The notes under the pieces were generated by a model. It had not been told where the DNA came from, made no database searches, and saw nothing but the letters and a program-made list of their open reading frames with translations. Positions 41,200 to 49,694 of a stretch of DNA of 64,000 nt are shown piece by piece; the first letter of the stretch is position 1; every line of letters starts with the position of its first letter. A program made the position numbers and the translations under genes. The DNA is from Luteipulveratus halotolerans (GTDB lineage Bacteria; Actinomycetota; Actinomycetes; Actinomycetales; Dermatophilaceae), in contig NZ_LAIR01000002.1 of NCBI RefSeq assembly GCF_001247745.1, positions 2,790,001-2,854,000 on the forward strand, in the 5' to 3' direction.

Positions 41200-41429
41200 C
41201 GCTGGTTGAGCCGGGCGAGCCCCTTCCGGGGTCCCCGCGAAGTATCGGAGCGAGGAACGAGCGGAGAACTTCGTGGGGTGGAGGGGCGAGACCGTGTCGA
41301 AACCGCCGCGACCGCGGACGGCCGAGTCTCCCTGTGCGGCACCGGGTCTCGACAGGACCTCCGCTACGTGGGTCGCGTAGGCGAGGAACGAGCCGTATCG
41401 AGACCCGCTCCGGTCCGGCTCAACCAGCG
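41200..41429. repeat. 230-bp element with 15-bp terminal inverted repeats
   Basis: CGCTGGTTGAGCCGG at 41200-41214 is the exact complement of 41415-41429. The interior carries several GGTTGAG and TCGAGACC-type motifs in both orientations and no credible gene. The right end abuts the stop codon of the PH-domain gene. It resembles a non-autonomous MITE or a cluster of intergenic repeats. No target duplication was identified. Confidence 0.6.
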
Positions 41430-43013
41430 CTACTGGCGGAAGGTGTCCAGGTGACCCGGCAGCAGCGCCTCGGCGAGGTCAGCGGACGCGTCGTACGGCA
41501 CGTCGAGCACCTCGTACCGCTCCGCTCCCGCAGCCGTCGCGACGGTCAGGGTGGCGACGCCGGCGCGGCGCTGGAAGTACGAGCGACGCATGGTGACGCC
41601 GATGACGCCGCTGCGCTCGATGACCTCCGTGCCGCGCACGAGACTGCCCGAGCGCGCCACGAGGTAGCGGTCGGTCACCTGGTGCCCCAGCGAGCGCACG
41701 CGGTCAGCGGCCAGCAGCAGCGCCGCGAACACCGGCAGGACGGCCAGCAGCGCGAGCGCCGGGTGCACCAGGTAGCCGGCGACAGCGACGACCGCCGCCA
41801 CGGCCAGGCCCCCGGTGAGAGCCCGGGTGTAGCGGCGCCGCGCCGCAGCAGGCCCGTGGCTGCGCAACGGCACGGCCAACGTGCCGGCTGCTCGCAGCAC
41901 CCGATCGGCGACATCAGCGGCGACCACGCGCGGCGCCGGCGGCACGAGCAGCGAGCTCAACGCCTTGTCGTCGCTGCCCTTGAGGCCGGTGGTGATCGCC
42001 GACAGCCGCGCGCCGCCGACCGATCTCAACGCGAGCGACTCGCTCAGCTCGACCCCGCGAATCCGTTTCTCCTCCAACGTGATCGCGCGCGTCGTCAGCA
42101 ACCCGCGGCTGACGTGCAGAGTGCCGCCCTGCGCGTGCCGGGTGAGCCGGAAGCCCCAGTAGAGCAGCACATAGCCCGCGAGCGAGAGCAGCACCACCAG
42201 CGCGGCGACGCCGATCACGAGCAGCAGCACCGCGATCCAGACACCGATGCGCTCGGCCTGGTCGAGTCCTTCGCGAACGGCGGCGTTCTCGTCGGGGTCG
42301 AACCCGATCTCGTTGAGCACCTGGAACCCGACACCGAGGATCGCCGCGGCCGCGATGACGCCGCTCGGCCCGAACGGCGCGAACCGGATCCACCGCGGGT
42401 CGAGACGAACGATCTCCTCCTCGAAAGCCGTTGGTTCTGAAGCAGATTCGTCGGGTACGCCGGCCGGCCGGCTCTCCCCGCCGGCCACCCCGCGTCTGCG
42501 GTGCAGCAGGTCACCGCGCAGTGCGGCCGCCTCGGCCGTGGTGAGGCCGTCGAGGGCGAGCTCGTTGTCGTCGGTGGCCGCCGCCGTACCGATCTTGACC
42601 TCGGCGAGCCCGAGCAGGCGATGCAGCGGCGAGGCCGTGACGTCGACGGTGCGGACCCGGTCGATCGGCGCGGTCTTGGTCGTACGACTCAGCAGGCCGT
42701 GCCGCAGCTGGACCTGCTCGTCGCTGAACCGGTAGCGCGTCGTGAACCAGCGCAGCAGACCGAGGCCGATCGCGAAGGCCGTACCGATCAGACCCCACCA
42801 CCACTGGCCGCCGTTGCTGGTGGAGCCGGCGATGAGCAGGCCGATCACGGCGGGCAGGAACCGGATGAGCTCCTTGACCGGGTGCACGAGCATCATGCGG
42901 GTGCTGAGGCGGCGCCACTCGTCGGCATCGGGCGCATCCAGGGGCGCGGGCGGGCCGCCGTCGTACGCCGCCGGCTCTCCCCCGGGCCGGCCACCGTCGT
43001 ACGGGCTGCTCAC
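41430..43013 (-). CDS. Membrane protein with bacterial PH domains (YdbT-like)
   Basis: The protein has 527 residues. GTG 43013 overlaps the stop of the smaller PH gene as GTGA. Three bPH2-type units are visible, each after a helix pair: FTTRYRFSDEQVQLRHGLLSRTTKTAPIDRVRTVDVT (about 80-150), GFRLTRHAQGGTLHVSRGLLTTRAITLEEKRIRGVEL (about 260-330) and VTDRYLVARSGSLVRGTEVIERSGVIGVTMRRSYFQRRAG (about 440-500). YdbS/YdbT pairs in Bacillus confer resistance to certain bacteriocins. Here the role is unproven; envelope organisation is likely. Confidence 0.87.
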   Translation of the reverse strand: MSSPYDGGRPGGEPAAYDGGPPAPLDAPDADEWRRLSTRMMLVHPVKELIRFLPAVIGLLIAGSTSNGGQWWWGLIGTAFAIGLGLLRWFTTRYRFSDEQVQLRHGLLSRTTKTAPIDRVRTVDVTASPLHRLLGLAEVKIGTAAATDDNELALDGLTTAEAAALRGDLLHRRRGVAGGESRPAGVPDESASEPTAFEEEIVRLDPRWIRFAPFGPSGVIAAAAILGVGFQVLNEIGFDPDENAAVREGLDQAERIGVWIAVLLLVIGVAALVVLLSLAGYVLLYWGFRLTRHAQGGTLHVSRGLLTTRAITLEEKRIRGVELSESLALRSVGGARLSAITTGLKGSDDKALSSLLVPPAPRVVAADVADRVLRAAGTLAVPLRSHGPAAARRRYTRALTGGLAVAAVVAVAGYLVHPALALLAVLPVFAALLLAADRVRSLGHQVTDRYLVARSGSLVRGTEVIERSGVIGVTMRRSYFQRRAGVATLTVATAAGAERYEVLDVPYDASADLAEALLPGHLDTFRQ

Positions 43014-43492
43014 GTCGCGTCGTCCTGGGTGCGGTCGGTGACGACGGTGAGGTCGTGCACGAGCTGAGCCGCCACGTCGCGGTCGAGGCCCTCGATCCGC
43101 AGCGCCCCGGCGGACGACGCCGTCGTGACCGTGACGGTCGACAACCCGAACAGCTGGGCCAACGGGCCGCGCTCGGTGTCGACGGTCTGCACGCGCGAGA
43201 TCGGGGCGATGCGCCGCTCCTGGGTGACCCACCCGCGCTGGGTGTAGACAGCGGTCGGCGAGACCTCCCACCGGTGCACGCGATAGCGCCACGCGGGGAC
43301 GACGAGCAGCCCGCTGACCGCGAGCACCACGGTCAGCGCGATCAACGCCCACTGCCACCAGCGGCGTTCGTCGACCAGCACGAGTGCGACGACCTGCACG
43401 CCGAGCAGCACCAACCAGCCGAGACCCGACGACGTCGCCCAGTACGCCCGGGCGCGCGGGCTCACACGATGGGCGGGCTCACGCAGGTCCAT
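43010..43492 (-). CDS. Small PH-domain membrane protein (YdbS-like)
   Basis: The protein has 160 residues. It has two helices (SGLGWLVLLGVQVVALVLV, WALIALTVVLAVSGLLVV) then one bPH2 domain (WRYRVHRWEVSPTAVYTQRGWVTQERRIAPISRVQTVDTERGPLAQLFGL). It is the first gene of a two-gene operon with the YdbT-like protein, the usual partner arrangement. It is divergent from the permease gene. Confidence 0.87.
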   Translation of the reverse strand: MDLREPAHRVSPRARAYWATSSGLGWLVLLGVQVVALVLVDERRWWQWALIALTVVLAVSGLLVVPAWRYRVHRWEVSPTAVYTQRGWVTQERRIAPISRVQTVDTERGPLAQLFGLSTVTVTTASSAGALRIEGLDRDVAAQLVHDLTVVTDRTQDDAT

Positions 43493-43577
43493 GGCCTCAC
43501 CTTCTCACGCACCCCCACCGCGGATTCGCAGGCGCGGCAACCGCATCCGAGGCTGCGCCGCGTGCCACTCTGACGAG

Positions 43578-44959
43578 ATGTCCAACCAGCTCGGCAGTGG
43601 CCTCAAACCCCGCCACGTCACCATGATCTCGCTGGCCGGCGTCATCGGCGCCGGCCTGTTCGTCGGGTCCGCGAGCGCGATCCAGCTCGCCGGGCCGTCC
43701 GTGCTCATCTCCTACGCCCTCGCGGGCACGCTCGTCGTCCTCGTGATGCGGATGCTCGGCGAGATGGCGACGGCACACCCCGACACCGGGTCGTTCTCGA
43801 CGTACGCCGACCGCGCCCTCGGTCGGTGGGCGGGCTTCTCGATCGGCTGGTTGTACTGGTGGTTCTGGGTGGTCGTGATCCCGGTCGAGGCGACGGCGGG
43901 CGCGTCCATCCTGTCGTCGTGGACCGACTGGCCGCAGTGGGTGTTCGCGCTGCTCATCACGGGCCTGCTGATGGTGACCAACCTGTTCAGCGTCGGCAAC
44001 TACGGCGAGTTCGAGTTCTGGTTCGCGCTCATCAAGGTGGTCGCGATCGTCGCGTTCATCGTCATCGGTCTGCTCGCGGTCCTCGGGGCGCTGCCCGGCT
44101 CCCACACCTCGGGCGTCTCGCACCTGTGGTCGGACGGCTTCATGCCGGGCGGCGTCGGCGGCATCGTCGCGGCCATGCTCACGACGATGTTCACGTTCAT
44201 GGGCACCGAGATCGTGACGATCGCGGCGGCCGAGTCGCCCGACCCGGTCGGCGGCATCCGCAAGGCGGTCAACTCGGTGATCTGGCGGATCAGCCTGTTC
44301 TACCTGGGCTCGATCTTCGTGGTGGTCGCCCTGGTCAGCTGGAAGGCACCCGGCCTGGTCGAGAAGGGTTCGTACCAGTTCGCGCTCGACCAGATGGGCC
44401 TCGGCGGGCTGTCGACCGTGCTCGACCTGGTCGTCCTCACGGCGGTCGCGTCCTGCCTGAACTCCGCGCTCTACACCGCCTCACGGATGGCGTTCTCGCT
44501 GTCGACCCGTGGTGACGCGCCGCGCGCCTGGTCGACGACGACCTCGCGCGGCGTACCCGCCTGGGCGATCGTGATGAGCACGCTGGTCGGCTTCCTCGGC
44601 GTCCTCGGCAACTACCTCCTGCCCGACAAGATCTTCGGCTACCTGCTCGCCAGCTCGGGTGCGATCCACTGTTCGTCTACATCGTGATCGCCGCCTCACA
44701 GCTGCGGATGCGCCGCCAGCTCGACGCCGAGGGCCGCACGCCACCCGTACGCATGTGGGCCTACCCCGGGCTGACCTGGGTGACGATCGCGTTCATCGTC
44801 GCGGTGCTCGTGACGATGGCGATCCGTGACGGTCAGCGCCTCGAGCTGTGGCTGTCGATCGCGGTGGCGGCCGTGATCGTCGCCGCCGGAGTCCTCAAGC
44901 ACGGCGTACGCCGACCGGTCCTGAGCCCGAGGACGCCGGCGTACGCCCCGGCTGAGTAG
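43578..44959 (+). pseudogene. Amino-acid permease (APC family, GABA-permease type), frameshifted
   Basis: ATG 43578 opens a permease with MISLAGVIGAGLFVGSASAIQLAG, RMLGEMATAHPDTGSFSTYA, FTFMGTEIVTIAAAESPDP and SCLNSALYTASRMAFSLSTRGDAP, as in GabP/AnsP-like proteins. At about 44665 the sequence GCGATCCACTGTTCG lacks one base; adding one would read A-I-x-L-F-V. As written, the frame stops at 44687 after 369 residues, and the last two helices continue in another frame (YIVIAASQLRMRR to 44959). It is a recent inactivation or a sequencing error. The intact protein would have about 460 residues and 12 helices. Confidence 0.85.
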
Positions 44960-45002
44960 TACTGCGCATCCGCGACCGACGCCTCGCACCGACGATGGCG
45001 CC

Positions 45003-45338
45003 ATGAACGAACCTCATCCCTCCGCGCGCCGCGTCGTGCTGTGGTCGACCGTCATTGCGGTCCTTGTCGGCTGGACGGTGCTCGCCGGATGGGCAGTCGC
45101 CATCGGCTGGTTCGCTGCAGCGGACACCCGGTGCGGCGTGCACACCGCTGACCCACAGGTCGACATGACCGGCGGATGGATCGTCATCGGGGCCGCGCTC
45201 CTGTGGGTCGTTCCGTTCGTCGCTGGTGCCGCATGGTTCCGCAACCCCGTCTGGATCATGCTGGCGTCAGCATCGATCACCATGAGCGCGTTGGTGGTGA
45301 TCTACATGTTCGCAACGCCGTCGGCCTTCTGCATGTAG
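45003..45338 (+). CDS. Small membrane protein, unknown
   Basis: The protein has 111 residues. Three hydrophobic helices are visible (VVLWSTVIAVLVGWTVLAGWAVAIGWFAA, WIVIGAALLWVVPFVAGAAW, IMLASASITMSALVVIYMFA). Cys residues lie in the loop after helix 1 (DTRCGVHTAD) and at the C-terminus (AFCM), perhaps forming a disulfide outside. I do not recognise a family. The coding pattern and start are plausible but unconfirmed. 45339-45497 shows no gene. Confidence 0.55.
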   Translation: MNEPHPSARRVVLWSTVIAVLVGWTVLAGWAVAIGWFAAADTRCGVHTADPQVDMTGGWIVIGAALLWVVPFVAGAAWFRNPVWIMLASASITMSALVVIYMFATPSAFCM

Positions 45339-45497
45339 CCCCGCGATGGCGTGACCTCCTCGCGAACGCCCGTCCTGCAGGTCGAGCGCGGCCGAGGTCA
45401 TCGGGGCGTCGCGAGGTGCTCGCGTCAGCCGGCGCAAGCGCCACACGACGCCGGTTTCAGGTTGGCGCTGGGGCGGTGTTATCGTTGCTCCCGCTCT

Positions 45498-45571
<74 letters not shown>

Positions 45572-45581
45572 TAGCATCGAC

Positions 45582-45615
45582 GAAGCCCGTCGGACCACAC
45601 GGTCCGGCGGGCTTC
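45582..45615 (+). terminator. Terminator after tRNA-Ala
   Basis: A 15-bp stem GAAGCCCGTCGGACC / GGTCCGGCGGGCTTC (one G-T pair) with loop ACAC lies 11 bp beyond the tRNA. Confidence 0.85.
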
Positions 45616-45677
45616 GTCTCTGTCAGCCGTGCGTGCAGCGCGGGGGACCGTGCTCGTGGGCGCCCTATCGTGGCGGG

Positions 45678-46037
45678 ATGACGGGATCGATCAGGACGGC
45701 TCGGGTGTACGACGACCGCACGGCTGACGACGGCCGGCGCCTCCTCGTCGACCGCCTCTGGCCGCGCGGCATCCGCAAGGACGACCCGCGCATCGACGAG
45801 TGGGTCAAGGAGGTCGCGCCGTCGAACGACCTGCGCCGGTGGTACGGCCACGAGCCGGAGCGGTTCAAGGAGTTCCGCCGCAGGTACGAGCACGAGCTGG
45901 CCGCGCCCGAGCGCGCGGCGGCTCTCGACGACCTACGACGGCAAGCCGACGAGGGGCCGGTCACGCTGGTGACCGCGACCAACGAGCTCGACCGGAGCCA
46001 CCTCGCCGTCCTGGCCGACCTGCTCAACGGACCCTGA
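45678..46037 (+). CDS. DUF488 family protein
   Basis: The protein has 119 residues. The family core is intact: TARVYDDRTADDGRRLLVDRLWPRGIRKDDPRIDEWVKEVAPSNDLRRWYGHEPERFKEFRRRYEHEL, then GPVTLVTATNELDRSHLAVL. A TATCGT box ends 6 nt before the ATG, consistent with a leaderless transcript. Members are small cytoplasmic proteins of unknown role, sometimes linked to nucleotide or metal stress. It is followed at 46085 by the insertion elements. Confidence 0.87.
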   Translation: MTGSIRTARVYDDRTADDGRRLLVDRLWPRGIRKDDPRIDEWVKEVAPSNDLRRWYGHEPERFKEFRRRYEHELAAPERAAALDDLRRQADEGPVTLVTATNELDRSHLAVLADLLNGP

Positions 46038-46075
46038 GAATTGGCTCTTGCGCGGTAGCCACAGATGAGCGAGCA

Positions 46076-46084
46076 CACTCCTCA
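46076..46084 (+). repeat. Left target-site duplication of the IS256-type element
   Basis: CACTCCTCA here is repeated at 48848-48856 on the far side of the element, a 9-bp duplication of the size expected for IS256 (8-9 bp). Confidence 0.85.
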
Positions 46085-46213
46085 GTTGAGTCCCTGATAG
46101 TGGTGTAGCGCGGTCGCTGGCCATCGTTGACGAGTTGGTCGTGGACGTGGGTGCGGCCACCGCGTGATCCTTCGAGTGAACCTCTCACAGCACTCTCGAA
46201 TGGAGTCATCACG

Positions 46214-46277
46214 ATGACCGCACCACACATTGTCGACCCTGGCGGCCTGCTGGGTGAAGCCCTGTCCGAGGCCTCCC
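46214..46277 (+). pseudogene. IS256 transposase, 5' fragment
   Basis: ATG 46214 with GGAG upstream encodes MTAPHIVDPGGLLGEALSEA and one more Ser, the typical start of actinobacterial IS256 transposases. The reading frame is then broken by the IS3-type element at 46278. Joined to 47613 across one CCC copy, it reads EAS-PDLMRSLLQ in frame. Confidence 0.85.
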
Positions 46278-46317
46278 TGAACCGCCCCGGGGTTTCCGGA
46301 CACTTCGTGTTGTGTCT

Positions 46318-47235
46318 CTACCCGGACGGGATGAGACGGTTTCGTGCAGCGTAGTGGGCTGATTCGACCTCGATGGGTGTCAGGTCGTCGATGGACTCGT
46401 GGGGTCGGTCGTGGTTGAACCAGTGGACCCACTGCAGGGTGTCGAGCTCGACGTGCTCGACATCGCGCCACGGCCCGTCGGGACGGATCAGCTCGGTCTT
46501 GTACGCGCCGATCTGGGACTCAGCCATCGCGTTGTCGTAGGCGTCGCCCACCGAACCCACTGATGCGTCCACGCCGGCGTCAATCAGCCTGGTAGTGAAG
46601 GCGAAAGAGGTGTACTGGCTGCCGGCGTCGGTGTGGTGCACCAGCCCGGTCAGGTCGTCCACGCCGTGCTGGCGGCGTGACCAGATCGCGTGCTCGAGGG
46701 TGTCCAGCACCAGCTGGGTGCTCATGCTGGTGGCCGCGCGCCAGCCGACGATCATCCGGGAGTAGACGTCGATGACGAACGCGACGTAGACGGTCCCGGA
46801 CCAGGTCGCGACATAGGTGAAGTCAGCGACCCACAGCCGGTTCGGGGCCGAGGCGGTGAAGTCTCGCTGGACCAGATCCGCCGCTCGGGCATCGCGCGGG
46901 TCAGCGATGGTGGTCCGCACCTGCTTGCCCCGCAGTGCGCCCTGCCAGCCGTTCGCGGCCATCACTCGCTCCACGGTGCACCGGGCCACGTCATGGCCCT
47001 GCCTGCGCAGGTGCAACCACATCTTGCGCGCACCGAACCGGGTCACGAACCGCTGCTGACGCGCGGACCGGATCAGCTCGCCGACCTGCGCATCGCGCAG
47101 CGTCCGCGCTGAGGGCGCCCGATCGCGGGCCTCGTAGTACGTCGACGGGGCGATCTTGACGCCGTGCTCGCACAGCACTCGACAGATCGGCTCGACCCCG
47201 AACTCCTCACGATGAGTGTCGATGAACTCGGTCAG
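46318..47235 (-). CDS. IS3-family transposase OrfB (DDE integrase domain)
   Basis: The frame has about 305 residues. It contains HTH_21-like EEFGVEPICRVLCEHGVKIAPSTYY and the rve integrase core, with first Asp in RLWVADFTYVATWSG, second Asp in HHTDAGSQYTS and Glu in NAMAESQIGAYKTEL, all intact, followed by HWFNHDRPHESIDDLTP. It has no ATG/GTG start near its beginning. It overlaps the orfA stop as CTGA at 47232-47235, so it should be made as an OrfAB fusion by -1 frameshifting, as is usual for IS3, or by reinitiation at CTG. The open frame itself extends back to 47406 inside orfA. Confidence 0.92.
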   Translation of the reverse strand: MTEFIDTHREEFGVEPICRVLCEHGVKIAPSTYYEARDRAPSARTLRDAQVGELIRSARQQRFVTRFGARKMWLHLRRQGHDVARCTVERVMAANGWQGALRGKQVRTTIADPRDARAADLVQRDFTASAPNRLWVADFTYVATWSGTVYVAFVIDVYSRMIVGWRAATSMSTQLVLDTLEHAIWSRRQHGVDDLTGLVHHTDAGSQYTSFAFTTRLIDAGVDASVGSVGDAYDNAMAESQIGAYKTELIRPDGPWRDVEHVELDTLQWVHWFNHDRPHESIDDLTPIEVESAHYAARNRLIPSG

Positions 47236-47561
47236 TACCTGGGTGGGCGGTCGAGCTCCGCCGCGAAGAAAGCCGACGCTGACTTCAAGATCTCGTTCGC
47301 CCGGCGCAGCTCGGCGTTCTCCTTCTTCAACGCCCGGATCTCCTCCAGCTCCTGGGTCGTGCGACCCGGTCGGGTCCCGCCATCGACCTGGGCCTGGCGA
47401 ACCCACTTACGCAGGGTCTCGGGAGACCCGATGCCCAGTCGAGCCGCGATCGTGCGGATCGCTTCGAACTCGCTGGTGTACTCGCCGGCGGCGACTGACT
47501 CCGTCACCATCCGGACCGCACGCTCCCGCAGCTCACGCGGGTACTTCGAGGGACGTGCCAT
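47232..47561 (-). CDS. IS3-family transposase OrfA
   Basis: The protein has 109 residues. The helix-turn-helix (YPRELRERAVRMVTESVAAGEYTSEFEAIRTIAARLGIGSPETLRKWVRQ) is followed by a Leu-rich coiled coil (TQELEEIRALKKENAELRRANEILKSASAFFAAEL), as in IS3 OrfA. It binds the element ends and regulates transposition. The start lies 49 bp inside the right end of the element. Confidence 0.93.
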   Translation of the reverse strand: MARPSKYPRELRERAVRMVTESVAAGEYTSEFEAIRTIAARLGIGSPETLRKWVRQAQVDGGTRPGRTTQELEEIRALKKENAELRRANEILKSASAFFAAELDRPPRY

Positions 47562-47578
47562 GACTTCATCCTCCAGTA

Positions 47579-48796
47579 ATGAAGTCTCCGGACATCCCGG
47601 GGCGGTTCACCCCGGATCTGATGCGTTCGTTGTTGCAGCAGGTCATCAACGCGTTGCTGTCCGCGGACGCTGACGCGGTCGTGGGCGCCGAGTACGGCCG
47701 CCCCTCACCGGCCCGCACGGCGCAACGTAACGGGTACCGGCACCGGGACCTGGATACCCGGGTCGGCACGATCGATGTCGCGGTCCCCAAGCTGCGCACC
47801 GGGACCTACTTCCCGGAGTGGCTGCTGGAACGCAGGAAGCGGGCGGAGTCCGCTTTGATCACCGTCGTCGCGGACTGCTACCTCGCCGGGGTGTCCACCC
47901 GCCGCATGGACAAGCTCGTCAAGACCTTGGGGATCGACGGGTTGTCCAAGTCGCAGGTCTCCAGGATGGCGACCGAGCTGGATGAGCACGTCGACTCCTT
48001 CCGGCACCGACCCCTCGGTGAGGCGGGACCATTCACGTTCGTGGCCGCGGACGCGCTGACGATGAAGGTCCGCGAGGGCGGCCGGGTCATCAACGCCGTG
48101 GTGCTGATCGCGACCGGCGTCAACGACGACGGGCACCGCGAGGTCCTGGGCCTGCGGGTAGCGACCGCGGAGACCGGTGCGGCGTGGAATGAGTTCTTCG
48201 CCGACCTGACCGCGCGCGGCCTGACCGGGGTACGGCTGGTCACCTCCGATGCCCACCGCGGCCTGGTCGAAGCCGTCGCAGCGAACCTGCCCGGTGCCAC
48301 CTGGCAACGCTGCCGCACCCACTACGCCGCGAACCTCATGTCAGTGACACCGAAATCGATGTGGCCGGCGGTCAAGGCGATGCTGCACAGCGTCTACGAC
48401 CAACCCGACGCCGACGCCGTCCAGGCCCAGTTCGACCGGCTCATCGAGTACACCGCCGAGAAGCTGCCCGAGGTCGCCGCCCACCTCGGTGACGCCCGCG
48501 AGGACATCCTCGCGTTCACCGCGTTCCCCAAGGACGTGTGGACCCAGATCTGGTCCAACAACCCCGCCGAACGCCTCAACCGCGAGATCCGCCGCCGCAC
48601 CGACGCCGTCGGGATCTTCCCCACCCGCGCCGCGATCGTGCGCCTGGTCGGCGCAGTCCTGGCCGAGCAGACCGACGAATGGGCCGAAGGCCGCCGCTAC
48701 CTCGGACTGGACCTCCTGGCCCGCTGCCGCATCACCATCATCCCCACCACCGAACCCGACACAGGAGTGAACGACCTACCCGCACTGACCGCCTAA
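47579..48796 (+). CDS. IS256-family transposase, N-terminus replaced by IS3 end
   Basis: The frame has 405 residues. The first 11 codons (MKSPDIPGRFT) are read from the right end of the IS3-type element; native sequence begins at PDLMRSLLQQVINALLSADADAVVGAEYG. The transposase_mut domain is complete: first Asp in FVAADALTMKVREGG, second Asp in RLVTSDAHRGLVEAV, the CRTHYAANL motif and catalytic Glu in NNPAERLNREIRRRTD. Only the first 21 native residues are lost, so the enzyme may still fold. Expression would need a promoter and ribosome-binding site in the IS3 end. Movement as an IS256 would now carry the IS3 along. Confidence 0.85.
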   Translation: MKSPDIPGRFTPDLMRSLLQQVINALLSADADAVVGAEYGRPSPARTAQRNGYRHRDLDTRVGTIDVAVPKLRTGTYFPEWLLERRKRAESALITVVADCYLAGVSTRRMDKLVKTLGIDGLSKSQVSRMATELDEHVDSFRHRPLGEAGPFTFVAADALTMKVREGGRVINAVVLIATGVNDDGHREVLGLRVATAETGAAWNEFFADLTARGLTGVRLVTSDAHRGLVEAVAANLPGATWQRCRTHYAANLMSVTPKSMWPAVKAMLHSVYDQPDADAVQAQFDRLIEYTAEKLPEVAAHLGDAREDILAFTAFPKDVWTQIWSNNPAERLNREIRRRTDAVGIFPTRAAIVRLVGAVLAEQTDEWAEGRRYLGLDLLARCRITIIPTTEPDTGVNDLPALTA

Positions 48797-48847
48797 ACCC
48801 CAAGCAAGAGGAGAACGCAGCGCTACACCACCACGAGGGACTTGACC

Positions 48848-48856
48848 CACTCCTCA
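48848..48856 (+). repeat. Right target-site duplication of the IS256-type element
   Basis: CACTCCTCA is identical to 46076-46084. Confidence 0.85.
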
Positions 48857-48874
48857 GCGTTTCGCGCCAAACCC

Positions 48875-49687
48875 TCAACCAATTTCGTCAAGCGCACGCT
48901 CAATGTCCAGAGGGTCTCTACTGGCATCAACTGCTGCCCCTGCGCAGCGCTCTAGCTCGGTATTCGAAGCGGCCGCATGAACAATCTGCGCCGACGCTGC
49001 ACGTACCTCAACGAGAAGAGTGCCTAGCAACACGAATAACACTATCCCCGCCCCAGCGAACAACGCCACTCGGATCCCTCCATGTTCAGCGCGCACATTC
49101 AGGGCAAGCGCAATGAAGAACAGCGGCATCCACGGAATCAAACCGCACGACAATCGGACGTCAGTCAGTCGCCGAATCAGAGAGGTCTCCCCAACTTCAT
49201 CCCCCAAGGAGAATATCTCGCCGCGCGACCATTGCATACAATCCCTCAAAAACATCCTGAACGCAAAGGCTCGATCTTCAAAATCGAGATCCTGATATCG
49301 AGAAATGCCCTCCATCTTCCGCTGGAGGATCGCTACATCGCGACGTGCCAACGGGCATCGCACTCGCTCCAAGACACCCCAGGAACTCACCTGCTGGTCG
49401 AACGGAATACCTCGAAGCGCTAGACGTAAGATGCATGAGAGCGTCGCTACCGCGAAGTCACACCACCAACCACCAACAAGGACAACCGCAAACAACGCGG
49501 CGACCCAGACCCCGGGCTTGCCAATTGCACTAACAAGTTCCTCCAGGCGCGCGCCGAATATTGGACCGCGCGCCTCTGGTCGAGCGCAATAGGCCAGCGC
49601 ACCGAAGGCGACGATAACGGCGCCGACAAGAACGGACGCGCGCATATACCGAAACTCGTACGCGAGACCAGACAGACGATCTAACAC
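48875..49687 (-). CDS. Four-helix membrane protein partnered with the ATPase
   Basis: The protein has 270 residues, not assigned to a family. GTG 49687 lies 7 bp after the ATPase stop, and the second codon is TTA, rare in this genome. Helices are at about 18-36 (SVLVGAVIVAFGALAYCA), 58-78 (VWVAALFAVVLVGGWWCDFAVA), 188-206 (IPWMPLFFIALALNVRA) and 210-232 (IRVALFAGAGIVLFVLLGTLL). Between helices 2 and 3 lies a charged 100-residue cytoplasmic loop (EDRAFAFRMFLRDCMQWSRGE). The acidic tail is ASRDPLDIERALDEIG. The topology and operon position after a P-loop ATPase resemble membrane effectors of defence pairs; this is inference. Confidence 0.65.
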   Translation of the reverse strand: MLDRLSGLAYEFRYMRASVLVGAVIVAFGALAYCARPEARGPIFGARLEELVSAIGKPGVWVAALFAVVLVGGWWCDFAVATLSCILRLALRGIPFDQQVSSWGVLERVRCPLARRDVAILQRKMEGISRYQDLDFEDRAFAFRMFLRDCMQWSRGEIFSLGDEVGETSLIRRLTDVRLSCGLIPWMPLFFIALALNVRAEHGGIRVALFAGAGIVLFVLLGTLLVEVRAASAQIVHAAASNTELERCAGAAVDASRDPLDIERALDEIG

Positions 49688-49694
49688 AACTTCG

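Larger units (their letters stand above)
46278..47609 (-). mobile_element. IS3-family element inserted in the IS256 transposase gene
   Basis: It is 1332 bp. Terminal inverted repeats start TGAACCGCCCCGGG at 46278 and, on the other strand, at 47609. They continue with shared TCCGGA and ACTTC, about 30 bp with a few mismatches. The target duplication is CCC (46275-46277 and 47610-47612), 3 bp as expected for IS3. It carries orfA and orfB on the minus strand. Confidence 0.93.
46085..48847 (+). mobile_element. IS256-family element, interrupted by an IS3-family element
   Basis: The ends are imperfect inverted repeats: left 46085-46111 (ending TGGTGTAGCGC) and right about 48822-48847, sharing AGTCCCT and TGGTGTAGCGC. 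The element is flanked by a 9-bp duplication. Without the nested IS3 (1332 bp plus 3) the element would be about 1428 bp, normal for IS256. It carries one transposase gene on the plus strand, cut after codon 21. Confidence 0.9.

Noticed and set aside
39051..41342. A 763-codon minus-strand frame opposite the O-mannosyltransferase
   Set aside because: It has no recognisable domain and Arg/Asp/Gly-rich composition typical of antisense frames; the plus strand encodes a clear GT39 enzyme with a strong ribosome-binding site.
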